Assembly: GCA_016779005.1 (NCBI GenBank)
Contig: JADHOL010000008.1
Location: 1-64,000, forward strand
From: Alphaproteobacteria bacterium
GTDB taxonomy: Bacteria > Pseudomonadota > Alphaproteobacteria > Puniceispirillales > Puniceispirillaceae
Direction: 5' to 3'
DNA length: 64,000 nt
In this document: positions 37,362 through 46,477 of the stretch, in pieces
How positions within the stretch are numbered: position 1 is the stretch's first letter
How the letters are laid out: each line of letters opens with the position of its first letter
Notes under the pieces: generated by a model
What the model was told of the DNA's origin: nothing
Databases searched by the model: none
The model's input: only the letters and a program-made list of their open reading frames with translations
Made by a program: the position numbers and the translations under genes

Positions 37362-38489
37362 ATGGCAAAGCGAGATATTTATGAAGTTCTAGGCATCAGC
37401 CGTGATTCAGATGAAAAAGATATAAAATCTGCGTATCGTAAATTGGCGATGCAAAACCATCCGGACAGAAATCCAGATGATGACGTGGCAGCAGAGCGCT
37501 TTCGTGAGGCCTCTGAAGCATATGAAATTTTAAAAGATCCCCAAAAAAGAGCGGCTTATGACAGATTAGGTCATGCGGCATTCGACCAGTCTGGCGGCGG
37601 TTTCGGCGGCGGCTTCTCCTCAGGGGGCGGTTTTGGCGGGGGTGGCTTCTCTGATATTTTTGATCAGATGTTCAGCGAATTTTCGGGTGGCTCAAATGAG
37701 GGAAGGCAGGGCCGAAAAGGAGCCGATCTTAGATATGATCTATCTGTCTCGTTGGAAGATGCCTTTACAGGGTGTAATCAGGATATACAAATCACCGTAT
37801 CTGCTACGTGTGATGATTGTACTGGAACAGGGGCTGCTAAGGGAAGTAAGCCTGTAACCTGTACGCAATGTGGCGGTCATGGAAAGGTGCGCGCGCAGCA
37901 AGGGTTTTTCACGATTGAGAGGACTTGTAGTGCGTGTCAGGGTGCAGGACAGACTATATCAAACCCATGTAAATCTTGCCGTGGACAAGGCAGAGTGCAG
38001 AAAATTGAGACATTATCTGTAACAGTGCCTGCAGGTGTGGATACCGGTACAAGGATTCGTCTGTCAGGAAAAGGAGAGGCTGGATTAAGAGGGGCGCCAT
38101 CAGGAGATTTATATATTTTCATTTCGGTTGACGAGCACCCAATTTTTCAACGCGATGCCGATACCCTATACGTAAAAGTTCCTCTTCCAATGGTTACAGC
38201 GGCTCTTGGAGGCTCAATAGAGGTGCCGACATTAAGCGGAAAACTAACCAAACTTAAGATTGAAGCTGGCACTCAGTCAGGCCGAAAGTTCAGGATGCGA
38301 GGCAAAGGCATGCCTGGTCTTCGTGGCAATAGAACGGGGGATCAGATTGTTGAAATTCATGTGGAGACTCCAACAAAACTTACCCATGAGCAAAAACAAT
38401 TACTAAAAAGTTTTGATGAAAAAGGCGATGTTTCTCCAGAGACAGATAGCTTTATGAAACGGGTTAAGCGCATATTTGGAAATAGCTAG
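37362..38489 (+). CDS. dnaJ: Chaperone DnaJ (Hsp40)
   Basis: J-domain co-chaperone stimulating DnaK ATPase and presenting substrates. The 375-residue protein has the J domain (1-70) with HPD at residues 33-35, a Gly/Phe-rich linker (about 75-110), four zinc-binding repeats of the CxxCxGxG type (CDDCTGTG, CTQCGGHG, CSACQGAG, CKSCRGQG) at about 148-210, and the C-terminal substrate domains. It is 118 bases after dnaK. Confidence 0.98.
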   Translation: MAKRDIYEVLGISRDSDEKDIKSAYRKLAMQNHPDRNPDDDVAAERFREASEAYEILKDPQKRAAYDRLGHAAFDQSGGGFGGGFSSGGGFGGGGFSDIFDQMFSEFSGGSNEGRQGRKGADLRYDLSVSLEDAFTGCNQDIQITVSATCDDCTGTGAAKGSKPVTCTQCGGHGKVRAQQGFFTIERTCSACQGAGQTISNPCKSCRGQGRVQKIETLSVTVPAGVDTGTRIRLSGKGEAGLRGAPSGDLYIFISVDEHPIFQRDADTLYVKVPLPMVTAALGGSIEVPTLSGKLTKLKIEAGTQSGRKFRMRGKGMPGLRGNRTGDQIVEIHVETPTKLTHEQKQLLKSFDEKGDVSPETDSFMKRVKRIFGNS

Positions 38490-38551
38490 CCCCCCTAGCC
38501 AGTACGCTGTTTCCCTGCTAACACTTAAAAAAAACAACGGATAGGAAAAAG

Positions 38552-39373
38552 ATGTCTGCTCCAATCAAAGTTGCGCTTCCTGGTTTTGGGGGGCGCATGG
38601 GACAAATGATTGCTGGTCTTGTTCAAACTGAAAACCAGTTTACCATAACAGCGGCAACCGAAGCACCTCATTCCAATTTAATTGGTCACGATGTTTCTGA
38701 GAGTTTGGGTATTCAAAAGACAGGTGTAGAAATATCCTCCTCTGCTGATATGTTAGGCAGAAATAGTGACGTTATTATTGATTTCACACGCCCCGAAGCC
38801 ACGATGGAACATTTAAGAATAGCCGTTGAGACGAACACATCAATGGTAATTGGCACAACTGGCTTAAACCAAGCGCAGGAAAAACAAATAGAAGATGCCG
38901 GCAGACACATACCTATTATCTATTGTGCAAATACATCAATAGGGGTGACACTTTTACTACAGCAGGTAAAAAAAATTGCATCCATGTTAGATGAAAGCTG
39001 GGATATCGAAATTCTTGAGACTCATCATAATCAAAAAGTTGATGCACCATCTGGAACTGCGCTGGCATTGGGTGCGGCAGCAGCTGAAGGCCGCTCTGTG
39101 TTACTAGGGGATGTTCGTGACAGCGGACGTGATGGATTGACGGGTGCACGAAAACAAGGTGATATCGGGTTTTCGGTTATTCGGGGCGGCGATGTTGCTG
39201 GGGAGCATTCGGTTATATTCTTTGGCAAGGATGAACGCATTGAGCTAACCCATAAGGCAAAAGACAGGGTTATTTTTGCTAGAGGGGCATTAAAAGCGGC
39301 TCAATTTATTGTCGGTAAATTAGGCCAGCAAGGCCTAAACGGCTATTTTACAATGGATGATGTGTTAGGCTAG
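38552..39373 (+). CDS. dapB: 4-hydroxy-tetrahydrodipicolinate reductase
   Basis: NAD(P)H-dependent step of lysine and meso-diaminopimelate synthesis. The 273-residue enzyme has the nucleotide-binding loop GFGGRMGQMIAG (11-22), the active-site motif ETHHNQKVDAPSGTALALG near 155-173 and ANTSIGVTLL near 127-136. A ribosome-binding GATAGGAAA stands before the ATG. It follows dnaJ, as in many alphaproteobacteria. The end overlaps the next, opposite gene by 4 bases. Confidence 0.96.
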   Translation: MSAPIKVALPGFGGRMGQMIAGLVQTENQFTITAATEAPHSNLIGHDVSESLGIQKTGVEISSSADMLGRNSDVIIDFTRPEATMEHLRIAVETNTSMVIGTTGLNQAQEKQIEDAGRHIPIIYCANTSIGVTLLLQQVKKIASMLDESWDIEILETHHNQKVDAPSGTALALGAAAAEGRSVLLGDVRDSGRDGLTGARKQGDIGFSVIRGGDVAGEHSVIFFGKDERIELTHKAKDRVIFARGALKAAQFIVGKLGQQGLNGYFTMDDVLG

Positions 39374-39885
39374 ACCGCACCGCGCATACGCTCAAAACTT
39401 TCATTTAAGGCATCTGCAAGAGAAGATTTTTCTCTTGGGGGCAGGAACGAGCCAATTTCCAGCTGTTCTGAGTGATATTTAAGAATGAGCTTATCTGACC
39501 GTCCCTCTCCTTTTATACAGCTGGCTTTTATCCAAGGTGATGGGATATTAAAATGGCGCTTATCCCCGCGCCAGCCTACTTTTTCAACAGCGGTTGCCTC
39601 TGGCGTTATGGAAATTTGCTCAAAATTTCTGCCTGCATTATAATTCATTCGAAAGACAAGCCAAACCAACCCTATTTCGATACCTAAAAACCCAATAACA
39701 GGCCAAGCACCCAGAGAATAAAATAATAATGATAGGATAAATATTAATCCAATAAACCCCATCATAAGATATAAATATCCACGACTGCCAAGGGAGCGAT
39801 ATGGCCATAATGTAATTGTTATAATCTCTTGTTTGCTATCTGGCTTTTCATGATGCCAGTATGTTTTTTCAGGATTATGAACCAT
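39370..39885 (-). CDS. DUF2244 membrane protein
   Basis: A 171-residue inner-membrane protein of the DUF2244 family. Two hydrophobic segments near residues 38-60 and 62-80 form a hairpin. The cytosolic part reads RNFEQISITPEATAVEKVG and FNIPSPWIKASCIKGEGRSDKLILKYHSEQLEIGSFLPPREKSSLADAL, the family signature with LxxxREK near the end. Function is unknown. The gene converges on dapB and is divergent from nth. In related bacteria DUF2244 genes lie next to nth and dapB too. Confidence 0.85.
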   Translation of the reverse strand: MVHNPEKTYWHHEKPDSKQEIITITLWPYRSLGSRGYLYLMMGFIGLIFILSLLFYSLGAWPVIGFLGIEIGLVWLVFRMNYNAGRNFEQISITPEATAVEKVGWRGDKRHFNIPSPWIKASCIKGEGRSDKLILKYHSEQLEIGSFLPPREKSSLADALNESFERMRGAV

Positions 39886-39945
39886 ATTTTTTGCTTTCTT
39901 ATTATGGGCTCTATATATCTACCATAAAATCAGGGACTCGAAAAA

Positions 39946-40614
39946 ATGGTATTTAAAGCTTTATCAAAACCACGCAAAATGCCTTTGGCGGATATAGAAT
40001 ATCTATTTCAAATATTATCAAAGGCAAACCCAAACCCAAAAACAGAACTAGAATTTAACAGTCCTTATACGCTTCTTGTTGCCGTTGTGTTATCTGCTCA
40101 GGCAACAGATGTAAGTGTGAATAAAGCAACAAAAACGCTTTTTCAAACAGCATCCACGCCAGAAGCAATGGTGACATTAGGCATTCCAAAGATTAAACAA
40201 CATATCAAAACAATTGGGTTATATAATACGAAGGCTGAAAATGTTTATAAACTGTCTCAGATACTGATTGATACACATAATAGCGGCGTTCCAGAAGATA
40301 GAAAATCACTTGAGGCATTGCCAGGTGTGGGCCGTAAAACAGCTAATGTTGTCATGAATGAGGCGTTTGGCGTTCCAACAATTGCTGTTGATACACATAT
40401 CTTCAGAGTTGGAAATCGAACAGGGCTTGCCCCTGGAAAAACCCCAGATGACGTGGAAAAAGAATTACTTCGACGTGTTCCAGAAAAATGGAAAAAAGGC
40501 GCTCATCATTGGCTAATCTTGCATGGTCGCTATATTTGTAAGGCTAGAAAACCAGAATGTAGTGCCTGTTCAATTTCGCATTTATGCCGCTTTAAAGATA
40601 AAATTCTTAGCTAA
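39946..40614 (+). CDS. nth: Endonuclease III
   Basis: Base-excision repair glycosylase/AP lyase for oxidised pyrimidines. The 222-residue protein has the helix-hairpin-helix with the catalytic Lys, ALPGVGRKTANVVMNEAFG near 124-142, catalytic Asp in VDTHIFRVGNRTGL near 147-160, and the 4Fe-4S cluster Cys ligands at the C-terminus (CKARKPECSACSISHLC). Start chosen at the ATG 39946. Confidence 0.96.
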   Translation: MVFKALSKPRKMPLADIEYLFQILSKANPNPKTELEFNSPYTLLVAVVLSAQATDVSVNKATKTLFQTASTPEAMVTLGIPKIKQHIKTIGLYNTKAENVYKLSQILIDTHNSGVPEDRKSLEALPGVGRKTANVVMNEAFGVPTIAVDTHIFRVGNRTGLAPGKTPDDVEKELLRRVPEKWKKGAHHWLILHGRYICKARKPECSACSISHLCRFKDKILS

Positions 40615-40630
40615 GAAGAGATAAGCCTAT

Positions 40631-41425
40631 TTAAGAATTTAATGCTTGAGTAAGCTCTGATTCGCAAGCTTGCTCATTGGTTGTATCGCCCAGCATCTTT
40701 GCTCGTATATCAATAAAGGTCACACTATAATCATATTCTTTTTGTCTTAGATAAAAATCGATTATGCATTCGCCAACCTCATACTGCCATAATTTCATCT
40801 GCCCATTTTTGAGCATAAAATCTGGCACCCCCATGATAGATTTAAGCGCGCTACTGTCAGTATTTAGCAATGCCCCAATTCTTATACGCTCTAATGGCGG
40901 GGGTGCCTGAATGGAAGGGGGCATTGTGATTAAAGAGGCTATTTCAGCGCTAGTTAGCGGTTCTGGTAATGAAGGGGCTTTGCCTTGTTGCTTCAATTCA
41001 GGCTCCGCTATCTTTTCTTGTGATATATTCTCTGGAGATATTTTTTCTGGAGATATTTTTTCTGGTGATAGAGCTTGTTTTATTACCGGCTCTGGTTCAA
41101 TAGTTTCTGATTCAGGGGCTTCTGATTCAGGGTTCTCTGATTCAGGGTTCTCTGATTCAAGGGCCTCCAATTCAAGGGTCTCCGATACTAGCTCATCTTG
41201 CTTGTCTTCTGACAGACCAGTTTGTGCGGTCTGAATATCTGGTTGCACATCATTAATTGGGGCTGTCTCATCTTGCGCAACAGAGGGCATATTAGCAATG
41301 GTAAATACAGGCTTCTCATTGCTCACAGGTAACCCCTCGCAGGCCGCAAGTAAGATAGGGATTGCAAAAATGGATATATATGTAAGATGGGGTTTAAGAA
41401 AGGCTAACAACCACTTCAAATACAT
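40631..41425 (-). CDS. Repeat-rich alphaproteobacterial lipoprotein
   Basis: A 264-residue predicted lipoprotein (ILLAAC, Cys29) that I recognise only by context and layout. After the signal comes a low-complexity acidic stalk (about 50-160) with ESENP-type and SPEKI-type pentapeptide repeats, then a conserved C-terminal domain (about 178-264): LERIRIGALLNTDSSALKSIMGVPDFMLKNGQMKLWQYEVGECIIDFYLRQ, resembling domains in small alphaproteobacterial proteins near maeB and mutS. The stalk may reach across the periplasm. Function unknown. It follows maeB by 6 bases. Confidence 0.75.
   Translation of the reverse strand: MYLKWLLAFLKPHLTYISIFAIPILLAACEGLPVSNEKPVFTIANMPSVAQDETAPINDVQPDIQTAQTGLSEDKQDELVSETLELEALESENPESENPESEAPESETIEPEPVIKQALSPEKISPEKISPENISQEKIAEPELKQQGKAPSLPEPLTSAEIASLITMPPSIQAPPPLERIRIGALLNTDSSALKSIMGVPDFMLKNGQMKLWQYEVGECIIDFYLRQKEYDYSVTFIDIRAKMLGDTTNEQACESELTQALNS
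41009..41068 (-). repeat. 15-nt coding repeat (SPEKI), four units
   Basis: Four 15-nt units encode SPEKI-SPEKI-SPENI-SQEKI on the minus strand. Two are nearly identical in DNA (TATTTTTTCTGGAGA versus TATTTTTTCTGGTGA on the plus strand), indicating recent duplication. Confidence 0.85.
41106..41180 (-). repeat. 15-nt coding repeat (ESENP), five units
   Basis: Five 15-nt units encode repeated E-S-E-x-x/P pentapeptides. The units at 41121-41135 and 41136-41150 are identical (TCTGATTCAGGGTTC on the plus strand), a sign of recent slippage. Confidence 0.88.
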
Positions 41426-41431
41426 GGGCAG

Positions 41432-43693
41432 TTAAAGTGTTTCATATACGGCCATTGCAGCGGCATTTACAATATCATTTACCTGTGCGCCCATTTGAAC
41501 AATTTGGAATGGGTGCTGTGATCCCATGAGCATTGGTCCAATAACAGACCCCCCCCCAAGCTGTTGCATAAGCTTAAATGAAATATTCGCAGAATGCAGG
41601 CCAGGCATTATTAAAATATTGGCAGGCCCTGTTAATCTGCAAAAAGGATATCTTTGTTTTTGCAGGTCATAATTAAGGGCAACCTCTGCACTCATTTCAC
41701 CATCATATTCAAAATCAACATCCATTGAATCAAGTTTTTTGATAGCTTGAACAATATGGTCAGTTGAAGGACCCGAAGGATTTCCAAAATTAGAGAAGGA
41801 TAATAATGCAACACGCGGCGTGTGACCCATTAATTTGGCTTGCTTTGATACAGAAATTGCTATTTGTGCAAGCTGGTCAGCTGTAGGACGCTCATATATT
41901 GAGGTGTCACCAAGAAAAACAGTTCGGCCTTTTGAAATAAGCATCGAACATGAAACAAAGATTTCTTCGTCTTTTGAATCTATGACACGTCTAACATGCT
42001 CAAAGCTAACTTTGAATGAGCGAGTAACGCCTGTTACCATGGCATCAGCTTCTCCGTTAACAACCATGCACGCACCAAAAATATTCCTATCTAGATTGAC
42101 CATTCGCTGACAATCTCTGTAGAGATATCCCTCTCGCTGAAGCTTTGTATAAAGCGATTCTGTATAAACATCATTCTGGTCTGATATTTTTGCATTTGTG
42201 ATTGGTAAATCATCAGCACCATCAAGTCCAAGTTGCTCAATGGCTTGTTTTATTCTGTGCTCTCGGCCAACAAGGATTGGTTGCCCATAGCCATTATTTC
42301 TAAAAGCAAGTGCGGCTCTTATCACCACTTCTTCTTCACCTTCTGCAAATACAACTCTGGCATTTTTAGCATAAATTCGTTTATAAATTTCTTGCAAAAA
42401 GGACGCTGTTGGGTCAAGGCGTGCCGATAATTCATTTTTATAGGCTTGCATATCCTTAATAGGTTTTCGGGCAACACCTGTATCCATGGCTGCTTGTGCC
42501 ACTGCACTAGAAATGGCAGATATAAGACGGGGGTCAAACGGCGCAGGAATTATATAATCTCTGCCAAATTTAAGAGGTTGCCCAGAATAAGCATTATTTA
42601 CTTCATCTGGTACATCTTCTCTGGCTAGCATTGCGATTGCATTCGCCGCAGCGATTTTCATCTCTTCATTAATTGCGGATGCACGAACATCCAATGCCCC
42701 TCTGAATATATAGGGAAAACCAAGCACATTATTAACTTGGTTTGGATAGTCAGAGCGACCAGTTGCAATAATGGCGTCTGATCTGGCGGCCTTTGCATCT
42801 TCAGGTAATATTTCAGGGTCTGGATTAGCCATCGCAAAAATAATGGGCTCATCCGCCATTTTTTTAACCATCTCTTTGGTTACAGCGCCAGCAACAGAAA
42901 GCCCTAAAAATACATCTGCACCCTCTATTGCTTCGTCAAGGCTGCGCGCATTTGTTTTTACAGCATGCGCAGATTTCCATTGGTTCATTCCTTTTTCGCG
43001 GCCTTGATATATCACCCCAGTTCTATCAACCAAGATGATATTATTGTGAGGCACGCCGATAGCCTTAATAAGCTCAACGCACGCAATTGATGCAGAGCCA
43101 GCCCCATTACATACAACTTTAATATCTTTGAAATCACGTCCTGTTAAATGTAATGCATTCATCAAACCAGCTGCTGTAATGATGGCAGTACCATGCTGAT
43201 CATCATGGAATACAGGAATATCCATAATTTCACGCAAGCGCTGTTCTATAATAAAACATTCAGGCGCGGCTATATCTTCAAGATTAATGCCGCCAAATGA
43301 CGGGCCTAATAAGGATACAGCCTCCACAAACTTATCAGGATCTTCGGTGTCAATTTCCAAATCGATGCCATCTAGATCAGCAAATTTTTTAAATAAAACC
43401 GCTTTTCCTTCCATCACAGGCTTTGAGGCGACAGCTCCAATATTGCCTAGCCCCAGAACAGCTGTACCGTTTGATATAATCGCAACAAGGTTTCCCTTTG
43501 CTGTATAATCATAGGCCGTTTCGGGGTCTTTATTTATAATGAGACACGGCTCTGCTACACCTGGCGAATAGGCTAGTGATAAATCACGTTGTGTATTGAG
43601 AGGCTTAGTAGGCGTTATTTCAAGCTTTCCAGGCCTTCCAGTTGTGTGAAAGGTTATGGCATCTTCTTTTAAAATCTTGATTTTATCGATCAT
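41432..43693 (-). CDS. maeB: NADP-dependent malic enzyme with phosphotransacetylase-like domain
   Basis: Oxidative decarboxylation of malate to pyruvate with NADPH production. The 753-residue protein has the malic domain, residues about 1-430, with LAYSPGVAEPC near 39-49, the NAD-binding loop VCNGAGSASIACVELI near 194-209, and a C-terminal phosphotransacetylase-like domain (about 430-753), the MaeB architecture. Whether the C-terminal part is catalytic is unknown; in relatives it is regulatory. It starts 120 bases from the divergent mutS. Confidence 0.96.
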   Translation of the reverse strand: MIDKIKILKEDAITFHTTGRPGKLEITPTKPLNTQRDLSLAYSPGVAEPCLIINKDPETAYDYTAKGNLVAIISNGTAVLGLGNIGAVASKPVMEGKAVLFKKFADLDGIDLEIDTEDPDKFVEAVSLLGPSFGGINLEDIAAPECFIIEQRLREIMDIPVFHDDQHGTAIITAAGLMNALHLTGRDFKDIKVVCNGAGSASIACVELIKAIGVPHNNIILVDRTGVIYQGREKGMNQWKSAHAVKTNARSLDEAIEGADVFLGLSVAGAVTKEMVKKMADEPIIFAMANPDPEILPEDAKAARSDAIIATGRSDYPNQVNNVLGFPYIFRGALDVRASAINEEMKIAAANAIAMLAREDVPDEVNNAYSGQPLKFGRDYIIPAPFDPRLISAISSAVAQAAMDTGVARKPIKDMQAYKNELSARLDPTASFLQEIYKRIYAKNARVVFAEGEEEVVIRAALAFRNNGYGQPILVGREHRIKQAIEQLGLDGADDLPITNAKISDQNDVYTESLYTKLQREGYLYRDCQRMVNLDRNIFGACMVVNGEADAMVTGVTRSFKVSFEHVRRVIDSKDEEIFVSCSMLISKGRTVFLGDTSIYERPTADQLAQIAISVSKQAKLMGHTPRVALLSFSNFGNPSGPSTDHIVQAIKKLDSMDVDFEYDGEMSAEVALNYDLQKQRYPFCRLTGPANILIMPGLHSANISFKLMQQLGGGSVIGPMLMGSQHPFQIVQMGAQVNDIVNAAAMAVYETL

Positions 43694-43813
43694 TATGTTC
43701 CTACTTGTGTTGATATTATATAATTGTTGGAATACACTATTTTGATGGTTTTGATCCCTGTCTTTTAACGTATTTAAAACTCAAACAATCTTTGGCTGAA
43801 ATCATAACATACC

Positions 43814-46477
43814 ATGTCACAATCACAAATAACGAGCGTGAGTTTTTCATCTAAGCCTACGCCGATGATGGCACAATTCCTTGATGTGAAATCACACTAT
43901 CAGGATTTTTTGCTTTTCTATCGCATGGGTGATTTTTATGAAATGTTTTTCCACGATGCAGAAATCGCATCTGCATCACTTGGTATCGCATTAACTAAAA
44001 GAGGACAGATGGATGGCAAAGACATTCCTATGTGCGGTGTTCCTGTTCATGCGATGGATGGGTATCTGGAGAAGTTAATTCGACTTGGGCATCGTGTTGC
44101 GGTTTGCGAGCAGGCTGAAACGCCAGAAATGTTTAAGAAACGAAGCGGAAAAGGACCCTTGCCACGTGCTGTTGTTCGAGTGGTAACAGCTGGCACCCTT
44201 AATGAAGACGGTCTGCTGGCTCCGACACAAAATAATTATCTTGCTGCGATAGGCCATGCAAATGGCGAATTTGCTATCGCGTGGGCTGATATGTCTACGG
44301 GCAGTTTTCAGGTTCAAGCTGTTAAGCTTGAATCAATTCTAACAACGATTGAGCGGCTTAATCCAGCTGAAATACTTTTTCCAGAAACCCAAGCTGCTAT
44401 TGTGGATTGTCTTAAAGGTTTCTCATGTGCCTTTCCACTTCCTAATGACAGCTTTGAGAGTAGCAATTCAGAACAAAATATTAAAACGTTTTTTGGTGAC
44501 GATGCGCATCAAACAGCGTTTTCGCGTGCACAGTTTTCCGCAATTAACGGCATTTTGAATTATTTAAGCCAAACGCAAATTTCTGAAAAACCATTTTTAG
44601 TGCCTCCTATTTTGATAGATAAAAACAGAATATTAGAGATAGATCCTGCAACCCGCAGATCACTCGAAATTACCAGAACTTTATCGGGTGAGAAAAAAGG
44701 GTGTCTGTTAGATACAATAGACAAGACTAAGACAGCGATTGGCGCGCGATTGCTTGCAAGTAGGATAGCATCACCATTGGCTGTGAAGCCTGAAATAGAC
44801 GAGCGTCTAGATCTTGTTAGCTGGTTTCTAAGTCAGAATATTATAAAAACGGAAATAGGCGAACTTTTAAAAGGACTTCCTGATTTTGAGAGATCACTTG
44901 CCCGTCTATCGGTTGGCAGAGGCGGGCCCAGGGATTTGTTTTCGCTTGCAACCGCCATCGAAAAAGCCCAACAAATATCAAAAATTATCGAACAGGCCAT
45001 TACCATATCAAGTCCAGAATTACTGGCAGATATTGGCAGGGTTGTAAGCAATCCATATTCTCTGTCTCTTAAAATAAAAGACGCATTGGCAGAAAATTTA
45101 CCGCTGCTACCAAGAGAAGGTCAGTTTATTCGCGCTGGTTTTGATACGGCACTTGATTCCCTATGTGATTTGCGGGATGAAAGCAGACGCCATATTGCGT
45201 TGCTACAGCAAGAATATTCTGAAGCTACAGGTATTTCGTCACTTAAAGTGAAACATAATAACGTACTTGGCTATCACATAGAGGTGCGCTCTAATCACGC
45301 TGACAAACTTATGTCAGAAGAGCAATTTATTCACAGGCAAACCACAGCTCAAGCCGTTCGTTTTACAACTACAGCGCTAGGCGAATTAGAAAGGGAGCTG
45401 GCAACAGCCGCAGATAGAGCCCTTGCAATTGAGCTGTCATTATTCAATGGGCTGGTAGAAGAAACGCTGGAATGCCAAGCCTCTATTGCCAGTTGTGCGT
45501 CGATCATCGCGCAAATTGATGTTGCGATAGCAACAGCTTTGCTAGCTGAACAGCATCATTATGTTCGCCCTGATATCAAAAATGATACCCAGTTTATGAT
45601 TGAAGCTGGCAGACACCCTGTGGTTGAAACCATGTCAGGCCAAGATACGCCCTTTATGGTAAATGACTGCACGTTAACACAAGGTCAAAAAATTTGGCTT
45701 GTTACCGGGCCTAATATGGCTGGTAAATCTACCTTTCTTCGGCAAAATGCACATTTTGTGATTTTGGCGCAGGCTGGATTATTTGTTCCCGCAAAAAAAG
45801 CAGAGATAGGGATTGTTGATAAATTATTTAGCAGAGTGGGCGCATCAGACGATTTGGCAAGAGGCCAGTCCACATTCATGGTAGAGATGGTTGAGACTGC
45901 TGTTATTTTAAATCAAGCAACCCCAAAATCACTTGTGATACTTGATGAAATAGGCCGCGGCACCTCTACCTATGACGGACTTTCTATTGCGCATGCTACA
46001 TTAGAGCATTTGCATAATGTTAATAGATGTCGCGGGTTATTTGCCACTCATTATCATGAACTTACTATTCTAGAAGATACGCTTGCTGATGTTGAGAGTT
46101 ATCATATGCTAATTAAAGAATGGAACCAGCACGTTATCTTTCTTCACCAGGTTGCTAAAGGCAGGGCAGGACGATCTTACGGAATCCATGTGGCTAAGTT
46201 GGCGGGCTTGCCAGAACTTGTTATAGAGCGGGCTAAAAACATTTTATCAGAATTGGAGCGCCAAGGATGGAGAGATGGTCAATCTGGGGCTGATAATAGC
46301 GTTAATCTGCCGCTTTTTAGCCAGACGCTAATGCCAACCACAGCACCAGAAACTAATGTTCAGCACGAAGAATTACTAGCATCGCTTCAGGCTCTTCAAC
46401 CAGATGATTTATCCCCAAAAGAAGCATTGAATGTGTTATATGAACTTCACAAATTATACAAAGAAGGTCACGAATAA
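43814..46477 (+). CDS. mutS: DNA mismatch repair ATPase MutS
   Basis: Recognises mismatches and starts strand-specific repair. The 887-residue length is normal. The N-terminal mismatch motif is YRMGDFYEMFFHDAE (about 36-50, Phe-x-Glu in FYE), the lever and clamp follow, and the ATPase starts with GPNMAGKSTF near 632-641 with the signature DELGRGT-type VILDEIGRGTSTYDGL near 711. It overlaps glnD by one base (TAATG), so the two are coupled. Its integrity matters because many short tandem repeats are found in this window. Confidence 0.98.
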   Translation: MSQSQITSVSFSSKPTPMMAQFLDVKSHYQDFLLFYRMGDFYEMFFHDAEIASASLGIALTKRGQMDGKDIPMCGVPVHAMDGYLEKLIRLGHRVAVCEQAETPEMFKKRSGKGPLPRAVVRVVTAGTLNEDGLLAPTQNNYLAAIGHANGEFAIAWADMSTGSFQVQAVKLESILTTIERLNPAEILFPETQAAIVDCLKGFSCAFPLPNDSFESSNSEQNIKTFFGDDAHQTAFSRAQFSAINGILNYLSQTQISEKPFLVPPILIDKNRILEIDPATRRSLEITRTLSGEKKGCLLDTIDKTKTAIGARLLASRIASPLAVKPEIDERLDLVSWFLSQNIIKTEIGELLKGLPDFERSLARLSVGRGGPRDLFSLATAIEKAQQISKIIEQAITISSPELLADIGRVVSNPYSLSLKIKDALAENLPLLPREGQFIRAGFDTALDSLCDLRDESRRHIALLQQEYSEATGISSLKVKHNNVLGYHIEVRSNHADKLMSEEQFIHRQTTAQAVRFTTTALGELERELATAADRALAIELSLFNGLVEETLECQASIASCASIIAQIDVAIATALLAEQHHYVRPDIKNDTQFMIEAGRHPVVETMSGQDTPFMVNDCTLTQGQKIWLVTGPNMAGKSTFLRQNAHFVILAQAGLFVPAKKAEIGIVDKLFSRVGASDDLARGQSTFMVEMVETAVILNQATPKSLVILDEIGRGTSTYDGLSIAHATLEHLHNVNRCRGLFATHYHELTILEDTLADVESYHMLIKEWNQHVIFLHQVAKGRAGRSYGIHVAKLAGLPELVIERAKNILSELERQGWRDGQSGADNSVNLPLFSQTLMPTTAPETNVQHEELLASLQALQPDDLSPKEALNVLYELHKLYKEGHE

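Noticed and set aside
41943-41957. Half parS-like sequence (ATGAAACA) in maeB
   Set aside because: Only one half matches the consensus; the other has several mismatches.
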